Shown here: one piece after another, positions 8,415 to 18,231 of the stretch
Layout: each line of letters opens with the position of its first letter
Position numbering within the stretch: the first letter of the stretch is position 1
Assembly (NCBI RefSeq): GCF_000328525.1
Contig: NC_019964.1
Span: 1,178,001 to 1,242,000 of the forward strand
DNA length: 64,000 nt
From: Halovivax ruber XH-70
GTDB lineage: Archaea; Halobacteriota; Halobacteria; Halobacteriales; Natrialbaceae
Direction of reading: 5' to 3'
Translations under genes and position numbers: made by a program
The notes under the pieces: model-generated
Seen by the model: the letters and a program-made list of their open reading frames with translations, nothing else
What the model was told of the DNA's origin: nothing
Database searches by the model: none

Positions 8415-9197
8415 TCACCGATAGCGCGCAGCGTGTTCCGAACAGAATTGCGTTCCCTGTAGCTGTGCGGTGACGAGTTCCTCGTGTTGGTGGGCGTTGT
8501 AGAGTCGACAGCCATCGTCGTCACAGAACGCCGACCCAGTTTCGAGGTAGTGGAGCGCTTGCAGGACGTACCCTTTGAGAGCGTCCGTCGTCCGCGGGTC
8601 GTTTTCGACCAGAAAGTCACCCTCAACCTGATTCTCGAGGACTTCTCGGGGTGGCGCGTCGCCGGCGAGCATAGCGTGTTTTTGCTTGGCTTTGTAGTAG
8701 GCTTCGGGCTTGGCCGGCGCTTCGTACAGTCCCGGCACCGAAATTAGGGCGGGCTGGCCGAGTACGTTCACGCGTTTGTGCCAGCGACCGTCGTGGCGTC
8801 CCCACGTCCCCAGCGCGCGATCGAGCACGATTACGTGCGCCGTCGAGAGGTCGGTCTCCTCGGTGGGGAGTGCAGCGTTCAGGGCTCGCTGGATCTTCTC
8901 GCCGTCGTAGAGCACGCCGCCTTCGCGTTCGGGTTCCTCGAGTGCCCGCTCCTCGTATCTGACGGTCCCCACCATCGTATTGCCTGTCTCTCTGTCGTAC
9001 GGTGAACGGACGCGAGCAGCGGCGAATCGTTCGGCGAGGGCTGGCGTTCGGTGGGTCTCGAGAAACCGCGTTTCGACGGTGACCTCCGGTGTCCGGTCGT
9101 CGCTCGTGCTGGCGAGTCGTTCTGTGACCCAGTCGGCAATCTCGTCGACGTCGGCGACGGTCGACGGAGCCCGGTAGAGCCGGACGCGTTCGAGCAT
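8415..9197 (-). CDS. Haloarchaeal conserved protein, putative metallopeptidase (DUF6775-like)
   Basis: This 260-aa protein has a characteristic haloarchaeal N-terminus (RLYRAPSTVADVDEIADWV). A central segment (TAHVIVLDRALGTWGRHDGRWHKR) is followed by VLGQPALISVPGLYEAP. The C-terminal Cys/His-rich part, CDDDGCRLYNAHQHEE and FCSEHAARY, looks metal-binding. I associate it with the family named DUF6775 'putative metallopeptidase', but I see no clear HExxH motif, so the enzymatic role is uncertain. There is no signal peptide. It converges with the KaiC-type gene. Confidence 0.75.
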   Translation of the reverse strand: MLERVRLYRAPSTVADVDEIADWVTERLASTSDDRTPEVTVETRFLETHRTPALAERFAAARVRSPYDRETGNTMVGTVRYEERALEEPEREGGVLYDGEKIQRALNAALPTEETDLSTAHVIVLDRALGTWGRHDGRWHKRVNVLGQPALISVPGLYEAPAKPEAYYKAKQKHAMLAGDAPPREVLENQVEGDFLVENDPRTTDALKGYVLQALHYLETGSAFCDDDGCRLYNAHQHEELVTAQLQGTQFCSEHAARYR

Positions 9198-9435
9198 ACC
9201 GACCGTTCGTGAACTGTCATCGAAACCGTTGCGATTTATAGACAGGATATGGTCGGTGCCATCCCGGCGTTGGTGGGTCGTCCACCGTGATCACCGCTGG
9301 TGCCTTCACGAGAGTCTGATTCTCGGCTCGGTCGTTCTGCCCCGTCGAAACCCTTCACGCATTCGAGACCGCAAGACGCAGCCACCGATGTCTCTATTGG
9401 AACTCTCTATTGGTTACTATATTTGTATATTTGTG

Positions 9436-9444
9436 TTTAAAATA
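9436..9444 (+). promoter_or_regulatory. Candidate TATA box of the surface protein gene
   Basis: TTTAAAATA sits in a short AT-rich island (9396-9462), about 40 bp upstream of the chosen ATG at 9479. That fits an archaeal promoter with a short leader. Confidence 0.5.
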
Positions 9445-9478
9445 GATTAATGACTGTCTATGAAATAACGTGGGATGC

Positions 9479-11323
9479 ATGTCTTATGAAGGCTGTTCAC
9501 CGAACAGACGAACCGTGCTACGAACCGCTGGGAGCCTGGCTGGCGCCGGGGTGATCGGATCGACGGGCACACTCGCCGACCGTGGTGGCGCAACTACAAC
9601 CGACGCCGACGCGGCGGCCGACCCGATCGGGTACGTCGACATCCCCGGGACGGTCGCCGAAGGTGTCGTCGGCGATAGCGGTGACGTTGCGTACGTCGCT
9701 ATCGATCAGGGATTCGTCAGCGTGGACATCTCGGATCCACAAAACCCGACAGAGATCGCACGCCGGACAGATACCGGTATGAGCGAAATTCTCGACGTCA
9801 AGGAGGCGGGTGACCGCCTTATCGCCGTCGGGCCTGGCAACGTGGGCAGTCCGAGCGGGATGGGCTACTACGACGTGTCTGACCCCGCGAACCCCGAACT
9901 GATCGAGTGGTACGAGACCAGCTATACGATCCACAACTCCTTCCTGACCGAGGATATCGCGTTCCTCATCAACAACGGAACGGCAGATATCCACCTCATC
10001 GACGTCTCGACGGATAGCCCGTCGGAGATCACCAGCTGGGGAATTCAGGCGTCGATCCTCCACGACATCTGGTATCAGGACGATATCCTCTACATGTCGT
10101 ACTGGGACGACGGGACGGTGATGCTAGACGTCTCGTCTCCCTCGAGCCCGTCGATGATCGGGAAGGTACGTGACGGCAGCTCCCGCTCACCGAACAACGA
10201 CCACTACGTCACGCTCAACGACGACGCGACGATTCTCGCGATCGGTAAAGAACAGTTGAACTACAACCCACTCGGTGTCGAACTCTGGGACGTCTCCGAC
10301 AAGACTGACACGCAGTTCCTGGCGGAGATCGAACCGCCATCGGTCGGAAACGAGCGAACATCGCACAACCTCGACATCCAGAACGGACACATGTACACGT
10401 CGTTCTACGACGCGGGCGTGTACGTCCACGACATCAGCGACCCGTCGTCGCCGGAGGAGGTCTACTCCTGGCGCGGTGACGGTGCTTCCTTCTGGACCGC
10501 GGAAGTCGCCGTTCCCGGCGAGTTCTTCATCGGTACCGACGAGGCTGTCTCGGGCGGGAACGGCCGACTGTACACGTTCCCCGATCCAGCGGACGGCGGT
10601 GGAAACGAATCGCCGAGTGCCGATTTCGACGTCTCACCCTCGGCGCCCGCCGTCGGCGAAACCGTCTCGTTCGACGGGAGCGCGTCGACCGATCCGGACG
10701 GGTCGATCACCGGATACGAGTGGAACCTCGGCGATGGCACGACGATGTCCGGTGAAACTGTCGAACACAGCTACGACACCGCAGGCGAGTATACGGTCGA
10801 ACTCACGGTCACCGACGACAGTGGCAGTTCGGACTCGACGGCTGACACTGTCACCGTCGGCGATGCCGGTGGCGGTGAGTGTGTCGACGCCTCGAACTGG
10901 CCGGCCGGCAGCGGCTACAGTGGCTACGAGTACATCGAGGAAATCGACGTCGACGGTCAGGTCGTCGAATCCTCCGACACCGACGGCTACTACGATTTCA
11001 CCTGTCCGGACGTGGTGACCGTCCAGTCGGGCGGCTCGTTCGAACTCACCCTGGCGTGGAACGACAACGGCTACGACGGCCACTACGCCAACGTCTACGT
11101 CGACTGGGAGCAGAACCAGGACTTCTCGAGTGCCGAGGAGACGGTCATCTTCGAGAACGTCGACGACGACAGTAGCGCCGCGACGGCGACGGTGTCCGTT
11201 CCCGACGATGCACCGACGGGCTCGACGCTCGCTCGGATCCGTTTGAGTTTCAATGGCTTCAACGGACCGACCGCGACCGGCGAGTACGGCGAAGTCAACG
11301 ACGTCACGATCGTCGTCGAGTGA
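9479..11323 (+). CDS. Tat-exported LVIVD-repeat surface protein with PKD and GEVED domains
   Basis: The 614-aa protein starts with a twin-arginine signal (NRRTVLRTAGSLAGAGVIG), so it is exported folded. Residues ~45-370 form LVIVD-type beta-propeller repeats (GFVSVDISDPQNP, YDVSDPANPEL, VYVHDISDPSSPEEVYSW). A PKD domain follows at ~380-465 (PSADFDVSPSAPAVGETVSF, DGSITGYEWNLGDGT), and the C-terminus (~470-614) matches the GEVED domain and ends with GEYGEVNDVTIVVE. No protease or catalytic signature is seen. It is probably an adhesin-like or scaffold protein outside the membrane. ATG 9479 is preferred over the in-frame GTG at 9470. Confidence 0.87.
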   Translation: MSYEGCSPNRRTVLRTAGSLAGAGVIGSTGTLADRGGATTTDADAAADPIGYVDIPGTVAEGVVGDSGDVAYVAIDQGFVSVDISDPQNPTEIARRTDTGMSEILDVKEAGDRLIAVGPGNVGSPSGMGYYDVSDPANPELIEWYETSYTIHNSFLTEDIAFLINNGTADIHLIDVSTDSPSEITSWGIQASILHDIWYQDDILYMSYWDDGTVMLDVSSPSSPSMIGKVRDGSSRSPNNDHYVTLNDDATILAIGKEQLNYNPLGVELWDVSDKTDTQFLAEIEPPSVGNERTSHNLDIQNGHMYTSFYDAGVYVHDISDPSSPEEVYSWRGDGASFWTAEVAVPGEFFIGTDEAVSGGNGRLYTFPDPADGGGNESPSADFDVSPSAPAVGETVSFDGSASTDPDGSITGYEWNLGDGTTMSGETVEHSYDTAGEYTVELTVTDDSGSSDSTADTVTVGDAGGGECVDASNWPAGSGYSGYEYIEEIDVDGQVVESSDTDGYYDFTCPDVVTVQSGGSFELTLAWNDNGYDGHYANVYVDWEQNQDFSSAEETVIFENVDDDSSAATATVSVPDDAPTGSTLARIRLSFNGFNGPTATGEYGEVNDVTIVVE

Positions 11324-11460
11324 TCCCGTCGACGCCGGGGTGAGTACTGACTCGCAGACATCCGTTTTTGGGTCGATTCGGACGTGGGACGACGGCGACC
11401 CTCGTCGGTTCGCTTCGCTTCGATAGCTCTCGAAAAACCAGTCGTTTGCGTCTCGCTCCG

Positions 11461-12390
11461 TCAGTCGTCGGCGGGCGTCGCGCGGCTAGTGATGTCGACG
11501 GGGTCGGCGTCGACGCCGAGTTCGTCGAGGGCTTCCTGGGCGGCGCGTTTGCCGGAGACGAGCATGGCGCCGAACGTCGGCCCCATCCGTGGGAGGCCGT
11601 AGGTCGTCGCGACGGCCATGCCGGTGGCGATCAGGCCGTCGTGGACGAGGCCGGTGTGTTCGACGACGGCGTCCTCGCTCTTGCCGACCCACATCGAGTC
11701 GTGTCCGGGCGAGTCGTGACCGGGGGCACCGTAGGACTCGGAGCCAGTCTGGTCCATGACCTGGCCGCGGTCTCGTGCATCTTGCACGCCAGGGGCGTCG
11801 AGGACACCACGTTCGTCGAGTTTCGTGATGGCCATCGCGTCGTGGCCCGTCGCGTCGATGACCAGATCGGCTTCGACGGCGATTGGGTCGACGCAGGTGA
11901 TCTCGCGCGGGAGTGCGTGGACGGGCGTCCAGTTCATGACGATCCCGCCGACGCGGTGGTCCTCGCGGATGACGATGTCGGTGAACTCCGTCATGTTCTG
12001 CATCTTCGCGCCCGCGTCACAGGCGGCCTTGATGAGGCCGGAACACGCCTCGGGCCCGTTGGCGACGTAGAGGTCCTTGCTGTCCTGGGACTCCTTGTGG
12101 TCGACGTCGAGCTCGGTGAGGATTCGCTGGGCGGGGTCACGAACGGTGACCTTGTTCATGAGGAAGCCGCCGAGCCAGAAGCCACCGCCGAGGTAGTTGT
12201 TCTTCTCGACGACCATCGTCTTCACGCCACGTTCCGACAGCTCCTTCGCGGCCATCAGTCCCGACGGCCCGCCGCCGATGATGATCACGTCCGAGTCCGA
12301 GAAGTCCATGAACTCCTCGGTCCACTCCTGCCCGATTGCGCGTGTTACGTCCGCCTCGCCAACGTCACTGAACTGTTCGAAGTCGCTCAT
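11461..12390 (-). CDS. thi4: Thiamine thiazole synthase Thi4 (Cys-type)
   Basis: The 309-aa protein has an N-terminal FAD/NAD-binding Rossmann motif ([18 protein letters not shown]) and the Thi4 segments [23 protein letters not shown] and [20 protein letters not shown]. It makes the adenylated thiazole moiety of thiamine from NAD and glycine. A Cys at residue 166 (PREITCVDP) lies where yeast Thi4 and Haloferax volcanii Thi4 (Cys165, shown to be essential) carry the active-site Cys; methanogen enzymes have His there and use free sulfide. So this copy probably belongs to the Cys-dependent type. The ThiR regulator gene lies in the same window at 24420-25328. Confidence 0.95.
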   Translation of the reverse strand: MSDFEQFSDVGEADVTRAIGQEWTEEFMDFSDSDVIIIGGGPSGLMAAKELSERGVKTMVVEKNNYLGGGFWLGGFLMNKVTVRDPAQRILTELDVDHKESQDSKDLYVANGPEACSGLIKAACDAGAKMQNMTEFTDIVIREDHRVGGIVMNWTPVHALPREITCVDPIAVEADLVIDATGHDAMAITKLDERGVLDAPGVQDARDRGQVMDQTGSESYGAPGHDSPGHDSMWVGKSEDAVVEHTGLVHDGLIATGMAVATTYGLPRMGPTFGAMLVSGKRAAQEALDELGVDADPVDITSRATPADD

Positions 12391-12532
12391 ACAACTCGGT
12401 GTTATTCGTTGGTGGTGAAAAAGGTGTCGTGACGACGATTCCTCGCTTTCCGGGACCGATCGGCCAATACAGGGCCTCTACGTGGAATCGACCCACCATC
12501 GTCTCGGCCAGTCAAACCGGCCTCTGCCGCAG

Positions 12533-13954
12533 TCACTCCTCCGCGGTGGCAGCGATCGCCTCGGCGCGAGCGAGCGCTTTCGCGATCACCGATGGTCGCC
12601 CGTCGACCGTTATCACGACCGTCTTGCCCGTGTACTCGACGGAGTCGACTGTCACGTGGTCGTACAGCCACGACAGCAGGCTCATCGCTTCGTCCCCGTT
12701 CGGCAGGGTGATCGTCTCGCGACGGGACGGGAGCCGGGCAGCAATCGCGTCCACCAGTCGATCGAAATTCGTCCCCTCGCTGGCGCTCATCGTGACGACG
12801 GAATCGGCGCGTTCGGCGGCGATCCGGCGACGGCGCTCCACGTCGGCCGACGATTGGCAGTCGATCTTGTTCACGGTCACCACGACGTCGTCACGGGCCA
12901 CGTCCTGTTCGTCGAGGACCGACAGCGAGACGTCGAGTTTCGCTTCGAACTCCCCGACTGGATCGGCCCCATCTGCGACGAGCACGACGACGTCGGCGCT
13001 CGCCGCCTCGGAGAGCGTCTCACTGAACGACTGGACGAGCCAGTGTGGCAGGTCCTGGACGAACCCGACCGTATCGGTGACCAGCGTCGGTCTCTCGTCG
13101 AGCGTCGCGCGGCGAGTCGTCGTTTCGAGGGTCTTGAACAGCCGATCCTCGATCTCGGCGACGCCCGTCTCGTCAGGGTGCGCCGGCGATGCGTCCGTCA
13201 CCGACAGGTCGTCAGCCAGTCGGTGCAGCAGCGTCGATTTCCCCGCGTTCGTATAGCCTGCGAGCGTCACGAGGTCGAATCCCTCCTGCCGTCGACGCTC
13301 GCGAAACTGTTCGGCCGGGGTGGGCAACTCCTCGAGTTTCCGTTCGAGCCGATCGATGCGGTCTCGAACGTCGTAGTACGGCGTTCCCCGCTCGGTTCGG
13401 CGATTCAGGAGTCCCTCGTCGGCCGCCTCCTTGATCCGCGGCAGGTCGTAGCGCAGCCGAGCGAGTTCGACCTGCAGTTGAGCTCGCCGGTGTCGTGCCT
13501 GTTCGGCGAAGATGGCGAGGATCAATCGGTATCGGTCGAACACGCGGGTTTCGTCCGGCATGCGTGCTGCCAGTGTCGTCGTCTGTGTGGGCGTCAACTC
13601 GCCGTCGACGACGAGGGCCATGGCCTCAGTCACCTCCGCGCGACGAGCGATCTCGGCTACCTTCCCGTCGCCGAGGTTCGTCCCGGGATCGCGCGGCCGG
13701 ACCTGCGTGAATTCGTCGACGACCCTGTATCCGGCTGCCTCGGTCAACTGGCGGATTTCCGTCGTCTCGACGGGCGCCTGGTTGCCCCTGGCGGCCACGA
13801 TCGCCGTCCCCTTCTTGGCGATTGAGCCAGAGTCGTCCCTGTTCGTCGTCTCTTCTCCCGTGGCGCTGCCCGAGGTGGCCGCTTCGTCCGTCTGGCTCCC
13901 CGTCGTGGGTTCTTCACTCGTCGATGCCGTCTGCCGATCTGCGTTCCGTTGCAT
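12533..13954 (-). CDS. hflX: Ribosome-associated GTPase HflX
   Basis: HflX binds the large ribosomal subunit and helps split stalled ribosomes. The N-terminal HflX domain includes VRPRDPGTNLGDGKVAEIA and DRYRLILAIFAEQAR with a coiled coil after it. The G domain has G1 GYTNAGKSTL, G3 DTVGFVQDLP and G4 NKID. A basic/acidic low-complexity extension of ~55 residues precedes the conserved fold. ATG 13954 gives 473 aa; an in-frame GTG at 14047 would add 31 residues that look non-conserved. It lies 142 bp upstream of thi4 on the same strand. Confidence 0.94.
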   Translation of the reverse strand: MQRNADRQTASTSEEPTTGSQTDEAATSGSATGEETTNRDDSGSIAKKGTAIVAARGNQAPVETTEIRQLTEAAGYRVVDEFTQVRPRDPGTNLGDGKVAEIARRAEVTEAMALVVDGELTPTQTTTLAARMPDETRVFDRYRLILAIFAEQARHRRAQLQVELARLRYDLPRIKEAADEGLLNRRTERGTPYYDVRDRIDRLERKLEELPTPAEQFRERRRQEGFDLVTLAGYTNAGKSTLLHRLADDLSVTDASPAHPDETGVAEIEDRLFKTLETTTRRATLDERPTLVTDTVGFVQDLPHWLVQSFSETLSEAASADVVVLVADGADPVGEFEAKLDVSLSVLDEQDVARDDVVVTVNKIDCQSSADVERRRRIAAERADSVVTMSASEGTNFDRLVDAIAARLPSRRETITLPNGDEAMSLLSWLYDHVTVDSVEYTGKTVVITVDGRPSVIAKALARAEAIAATAEE

Positions 13955-14271
13955 GTGTCTGTCGGAGTCTCGTCGTTCGTCGTCCGGTACGGGCCGCGAG
14001 CGAGTGCTGCGGCTCGGGGGTTCGGTGAGAGAATCGAGCCTCCTCACCCGTCGGCGTTGGTGTCGAGTACCGGTCTCGCTGCGTGGACTATCGGCTAGCT
14101 GACGCGAGCGTCACGATATCGACTCCTAGGCCGACCGGAGGCGTCGATTCCGACTCAGGGAAGAAGTGAGGTCTCCATCGTCCTCTCTCGAAACTGTCGA
14201 GTACCAGTGATAAAAGGGTTCGGGTGAGGGGTGTAGGTATCGGCCGATTCTGGCCGGCTTACGTGATCAGT
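13955..14271. other. Gene-free interval between hflX and PPS
   Basis: I see no convincing coding sequence in this 317 bp. It should hold the hflX promoter; 14048-14215 is mixed sequence and ATAAAAGGG occurs at about 14211. No strong hairpin or repeat stands out. Confidence 0.5.
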
Positions 14272-15060
14272 TCACTCGCCGGCGAGGTCGCCAGAGCGAA
14301 TCCGATCTTCCGCCGCTGCCAGCGCCTCCGCTCGATCGAACGAGTCGACGATCTCGCGCAGCGTCGCGTCGTCCGCATCGGCGAGCGCCCGGGCGTGCTC
14401 GGTCGTGTTCGGAAATGCTCGAATGATGTTGTCCACGATCGGGATCGCCGCGACCTGTGGGGAGCGAGACAGCGGGTTGAGGTCGACGACGATTTCCGTT
14501 TTCCCCATCTCCGAGAGCGCTTCTGCGCGATCGCCGTCCTCTAGTGGGACGACGACGACGTCTGCCTCGTAGATTCCCTCGGCGTCGACCTTGCTCCGTT
14601 CGTGGTCGAGCTCCGGAATGCGCGCGTCGGCGTCGAGACCCAGGACGTCCTCGGCACCGTGGTCGCGGAGGTGATCGGCGATGCGCTCCATTCGTTCGGG
14701 TGTCCGATTGAACAGGTTGATCTCGATCGCCGCGTTCACGGTCGACGCCAGGTCGACGACCTCGCCAGGGACGAGCGCGGCGACGTTGCCGTTGACGGAG
14801 ATGACGGGGTGGTCGGCCAGCAGTAACTGCGCCGCCGCGGCTCGTTCGGCGTCGTCGGCACTCGGAATCGTCTCCTCGCCGAGGAGGTAATCGAACGCGC
14901 TGCCACGACCCTCGGCGTGCATTCCCTGCAGGTGTGTGATACCCTTCTCGACGCCCGCTTCGATCCGATGGCGGGTGAGCAGGTCCTGATACCGGGGGTG
15001 GTCCGTCGGTATTTCGGTCTCGTCGTCGACGGCCGACGGGACGCTCTCGTACTCGGTCAC
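14272..15060 (-). CDS. 4-phosphopantoate--beta-alanine ligase (phosphopantothenate synthetase)
   Basis: The 262-aa protein is the archaeal phosphopantothenate synthetase (PPS). It joins 4-phosphopantoate and beta-alanine using ATP in the archaeal route to CoA. Family motifs include HPRYQDLLTRHRIEAGVEKG, GRGSAFDYLLGEET, SVNGNVAALVPGE, INLFNRTPERM and VDLNPLSRSPQVA, with DNIIRAFPN near the end. The start codon is GTG (15058-15060). Pantoate kinase, which makes its substrate, is encoded on the same strand at 18232-19059, with the DUF1508-repeat gene between them. Confidence 0.95.
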   Translation of the reverse strand: MTEYESVPSAVDDETEIPTDHPRYQDLLTRHRIEAGVEKGITHLQGMHAEGRGSAFDYLLGEETIPSADDAERAAAAQLLLADHPVISVNGNVAALVPGEVVDLASTVNAAIEINLFNRTPERMERIADHLRDHGAEDVLGLDADARIPELDHERSKVDAEGIYEADVVVVPLEDGDRAEALSEMGKTEIVVDLNPLSRSPQVAAIPIVDNIIRAFPNTTEHARALADADDATLREIVDSFDRAEALAAAEDRIRSGDLAGE

Positions 15061-15151
15061 GGCTACACTGAGCGACCGGACAGCAAAAAATACCCCGTTT
15101 GTTAGTTGGCGGTTCTCGTCGCGCTGCTGGGTCGAGCGGTGCGGTGTGACC

Positions 15152-17950
15152 CTACTCGGTGAACTCGATCCAGCCGTCCGGGGCGTGGACCTTGACGTTG
15201 GTCATCGCATCTCGGGCTTCGGTCCGGCTCTCGTAGGTCTTCGTGCTCTCGGACATCGGTTCGCCGTGCTCGTCGACCAGTTGCCAGATCCAGCCGTCGT
15301 CGTCGTAGTGCAACTCGAACGAGACGCCGTCGATCTCCAGGATACTCGCCTTGGGGATCACGTCCCGGATCTGTTCCACCGACGTCTCGGCCCCGTCCAT
15401 CGTCTCGAAGGACTCGATGCACTTCGCGACGACCTGGCCGTCTTCGTCGATGAGTCGCCAGCTCCAGCCCTCCTCGTCGGAGATGAATTCGTAGGAGGCG
15501 ACGTCGAAGTCGACCTGGCCTGCGGCCGGTGCGAGCCGACGGATCTCGTCGACCACGTCCCTCGCGTCCGACTCGTCGTCGACCGTCGTTCCGGAAGTCG
15601 CGAGCACGTCTCGATCCTGGTCGACGAGGTCCCACGTCCAGCCGTCGCCGTTGGTGAGCCTGATGAGGGCGGTTTCGACGTGGAAGATCGGCGCGTCGGG
15701 GGCCTTCGAAACCAGTTCGTGGATCGCCGTCTCGACTGCCTGGCGCGAATCGTAGGTGACCTGGGAGGACGCGATGAGCTCTCGATCCCGGTCGAGGAGA
15801 CGCCAGTGCCAGGAGCCAGACCCGGCGAGCTGGACGAACAGTTCACCGATTCGGGAGCGGTCGGCGTTCGAGGCGACGTCGCGAATCCGGTCGATCCCTT
15901 CGACGATCTCGTCCTGTGTCGGGGCCGACTCTTCGCTCTCGGCCACCACGGTTCCGTCCGGCATGACGAAGCGCCAGAACCACTCGTCCTCGTCGACGTA
16001 GGTCTGGAACGCGGCGTGTTCCATCGTCTGGCTCGCCGTGTCGATGTTCTCGACGAGCTGATCCATCGCCTGCTTCGCTGCCTGCCGGTTGGGGTGGGAG
16101 TTCGGATCCTCGGCGATGAGTTTCCCACCGTCGTCGATGAGCCGCCAGCCCCACTCGCCGTCGTCGACGAACAGCTCGAACGCTGCCCTCTCGATCTCGA
16201 GCAGTTCCGCGTCGGGGGCCTGCTCTTTGAGCGTCATCATCGCTTCTGCGGCCTCGCCCTTCGAGCCGTGCTCGGCGCCGCTGTCGGCGAGGACGTTGCC
16301 GTCCTCGTCGATGAGTCGCCAGCGCCACTCCCCCGTGTCGGCTTCGTAGACCTGGAACGCGGAGTTCTCGAACTCGATGAGCTCCGCTTCGCTCGCCTGA
16401 TTCTGCATCCGCTCGATGGCGTCGGCGGCGTCCTCCGCGCTGTCGTGAGGCTCGGTGCTCGCGGCGACGATGTTTCGGTCCTCGTCGACCAGCCGCCAGC
16501 GCCAGTGCCCGTCGGTCTTGTAGCGTTCGTAGAGCGCGCCGTCGATCTCGAAGACGTCCGCATCTTCGACGTTGTTCGCGAACAGGTCGGTCGTGCGCGC
16601 CATCTCGTCGTAGCCTGGCGCACTGTTCGGGTTCCGGGCGACGATCTGTTCGTCGTACCCGACCAGCCGCCAGCGCCACTCCTCACCGGAGCTGTAGAGT
16701 TCGTAGGTCGGCTCGCCGGAGACCGTGACGGCCATCTCGCCAAACGATTCGAGGAGGGCCTCGACGGCTTCCTCGGCGTCGCGTCGCGTCTCGTAGGCGC
16801 GCTCCGACCGGCCGATCTCTTCGTCGTCGGTACCGACGAAGCGCCAGTACCAGCCACCGTCCTCGTCGATGAGTTCGATGGCGACGTGCTCCATCGCGAG
16901 CAGGCGCGCGTTCTCGAAGTGGTCGACGAACGCAGACGATCCGGCCTTCGCGTCGGCCTTGCTCGTGTAACCCGTCGGGGAGACGGCCAGCGGTTCACGG
17001 TTCCCGTCGAGCAGTTGCCAGTGCCACCGATCGCGACTCTCGTAGTAGTTGAACGCGGCGTCGTCGATCTCGATGACGCCGGCGACCGGGCCGCGGTCCT
17101 TGAGGAAGCTGACCGATTCCTCGGCCCCGTCGCGCGTCTCGAACTGATCGCCACACCGGGCGACGACGCTGCCGTCGTCGCGCACGAGTGTCCACTCCCA
17201 CTGCCCATCACGTGTTTCGTAGAGCCTGAACGCGGATGTCGTCAGTTCCATCAGGCCCGCGGAGCCGATCTGGGACTTGACCTCCTCGATGTCCGCTTGC
17301 GCATCAGGTCGTGTCAGTGCACTCTCCTGACTCGCGGCGAGTGCCTCCAGGTGGAGGACGTGCCAGGACCAGTCGTCGTTCTCGTCACGGAAGACGGCGA
17401 ACTGCGCACCCTCCATCGCATCGCCCGTCAGTACCGGTGGGTCTTCCGTGGCACCCTCCTCAGAGACGTATTTCCCCTTTCGGCCAGTGATGACGGGGAC
17501 GAGTGCGGTCACACCGGCGATGATTCCAAGCCCGACGGCGTACAGCCCGAGTACCTGCAGCGTGTAGTCGGGTCCGTCGCCGAGTCCACGCCAGTGGTCG
17601 GGATAGGCGATGCCGAACGTCGCGGTCCCGACGAGCGCGATGACGAGTCCAACGGCGCTCGCCTGGATCGCCCGCTTTCGGACCGGCAGCATGAGTACGA
17701 GTCCGAACAGGCCCAGAATGGCCCCGAACGAACCGACGATTCCGACGACCCTGTTGACCAGGAACTCCGCGTCCGAGCGCGGTTCGGTCGCGCCGAAGTT
17801 CACGATGTAGAGGACAACGGCGATGCCACCCAGAATGAAGCCTGCAACGAATAGCCAGTAGCCGTACGCGTCTTTTACTGATTCCGGTTCCCCCACGTAA
17901 TGTTCGTACAATCGAAGTAATTTATCGCTGAAATTCCGTATCGAAGACAT
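15152..17950 (-). CDS. Membrane protein with 13 tandem DUF1508 (HVO_2922-type) repeats
   Basis: This 932-aa protein begins with ~160 residues holding about four membrane helices (YGYWLFVAGFILGGIAVVLY, VVGIVGSFGAILGLFGLVLM, SAVGLVIALVGTATF, VLGLYAVGLGIIAGVTALVP). After it come 13 head-to-tail units of 57-60 residues. Each has a W-x-W core (WRWRLVDEDRNIVA, WRWRLIDEDGNVLA, WGWRLIDDGGKLIA), a Y/F-x-S/T-x-x-x-A helix start and a hydrophobic end strand. The pattern matches the DUF1508/YegP/HVO_2922 family, which normally occurs as one or two units. The function is unknown; a large soluble array on a membrane anchor suggests a scaffold or binding surface. It lies between the two CoA pathway genes, with no shared function apparent. 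Confidence 0.87.
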   Translation of the reverse strand: MSSIRNFSDKLLRLYEHYVGEPESVKDAYGYWLFVAGFILGGIAVVLYIVNFGATEPRSDAEFLVNRVVGIVGSFGAILGLFGLVLMLPVRKRAIQASAVGLVIALVGTATFGIAYPDHWRGLGDGPDYTLQVLGLYAVGLGIIAGVTALVPVITGRKGKYVSEEGATEDPPVLTGDAMEGAQFAVFRDENDDWSWHVLHLEALAASQESALTRPDAQADIEEVKSQIGSAGLMELTTSAFRLYETRDGQWEWTLVRDDGSVVARCGDQFETRDGAEESVSFLKDRGPVAGVIEIDDAAFNYYESRDRWHWQLLDGNREPLAVSPTGYTSKADAKAGSSAFVDHFENARLLAMEHVAIELIDEDGGWYWRFVGTDDEEIGRSERAYETRRDAEEAVEALLESFGEMAVTVSGEPTYELYSSGEEWRWRLVGYDEQIVARNPNSAPGYDEMARTTDLFANNVEDADVFEIDGALYERYKTDGHWRWRLVDEDRNIVAASTEPHDSAEDAADAIERMQNQASEAELIEFENSAFQVYEADTGEWRWRLIDEDGNVLADSGAEHGSKGEAAEAMMTLKEQAPDAELLEIERAAFELFVDDGEWGWRLIDDGGKLIAEDPNSHPNRQAAKQAMDQLVENIDTASQTMEHAAFQTYVDEDEWFWRFVMPDGTVVAESEESAPTQDEIVEGIDRIRDVASNADRSRIGELFVQLAGSGSWHWRLLDRDRELIASSQVTYDSRQAVETAIHELVSKAPDAPIFHVETALIRLTNGDGWTWDLVDQDRDVLATSGTTVDDESDARDVVDEIRRLAPAAGQVDFDVASYEFISDEEGWSWRLIDEDGQVVAKCIESFETMDGAETSVEQIRDVIPKASILEIDGVSFELHYDDDGWIWQLVDEHGEPMSESTKTYESRTEARDAMTNVKVHAPDGWIEFTE

Positions 17951-18231
17951 GGGATTCGAACGGATAACTCAAACGGAGCATAATAAAGCATCGGCTAGGT
18001 GTAGAATGGTGGACAGAATGTCCCGGTGGGTGACACCCGTTCAAGCAAAGCTATCCGTGTTGTTCGGCCCGGTCCGCGCAATGATCTGAAGATATCCGAC
18101 GAATTGATCTACTTCGCTAAATCATCTCTCGCTGATCCGACACCAGCTGGGTGCTGCCCTGGTCGGCGGCGGTCCCACAATTCGTGATCGATCTGTCGGC
18201 CTTGTGGGTATTCTCGGTTAGCGTGGGCCGA

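Noticed and set aside
15146-17854. A 902-codon open frame on the plus strand
   Set aside because: It is the antisense shadow of the DUF1508-repeat gene; high GC and strong codon bias keep the opposite frame open, and it shows no domain.
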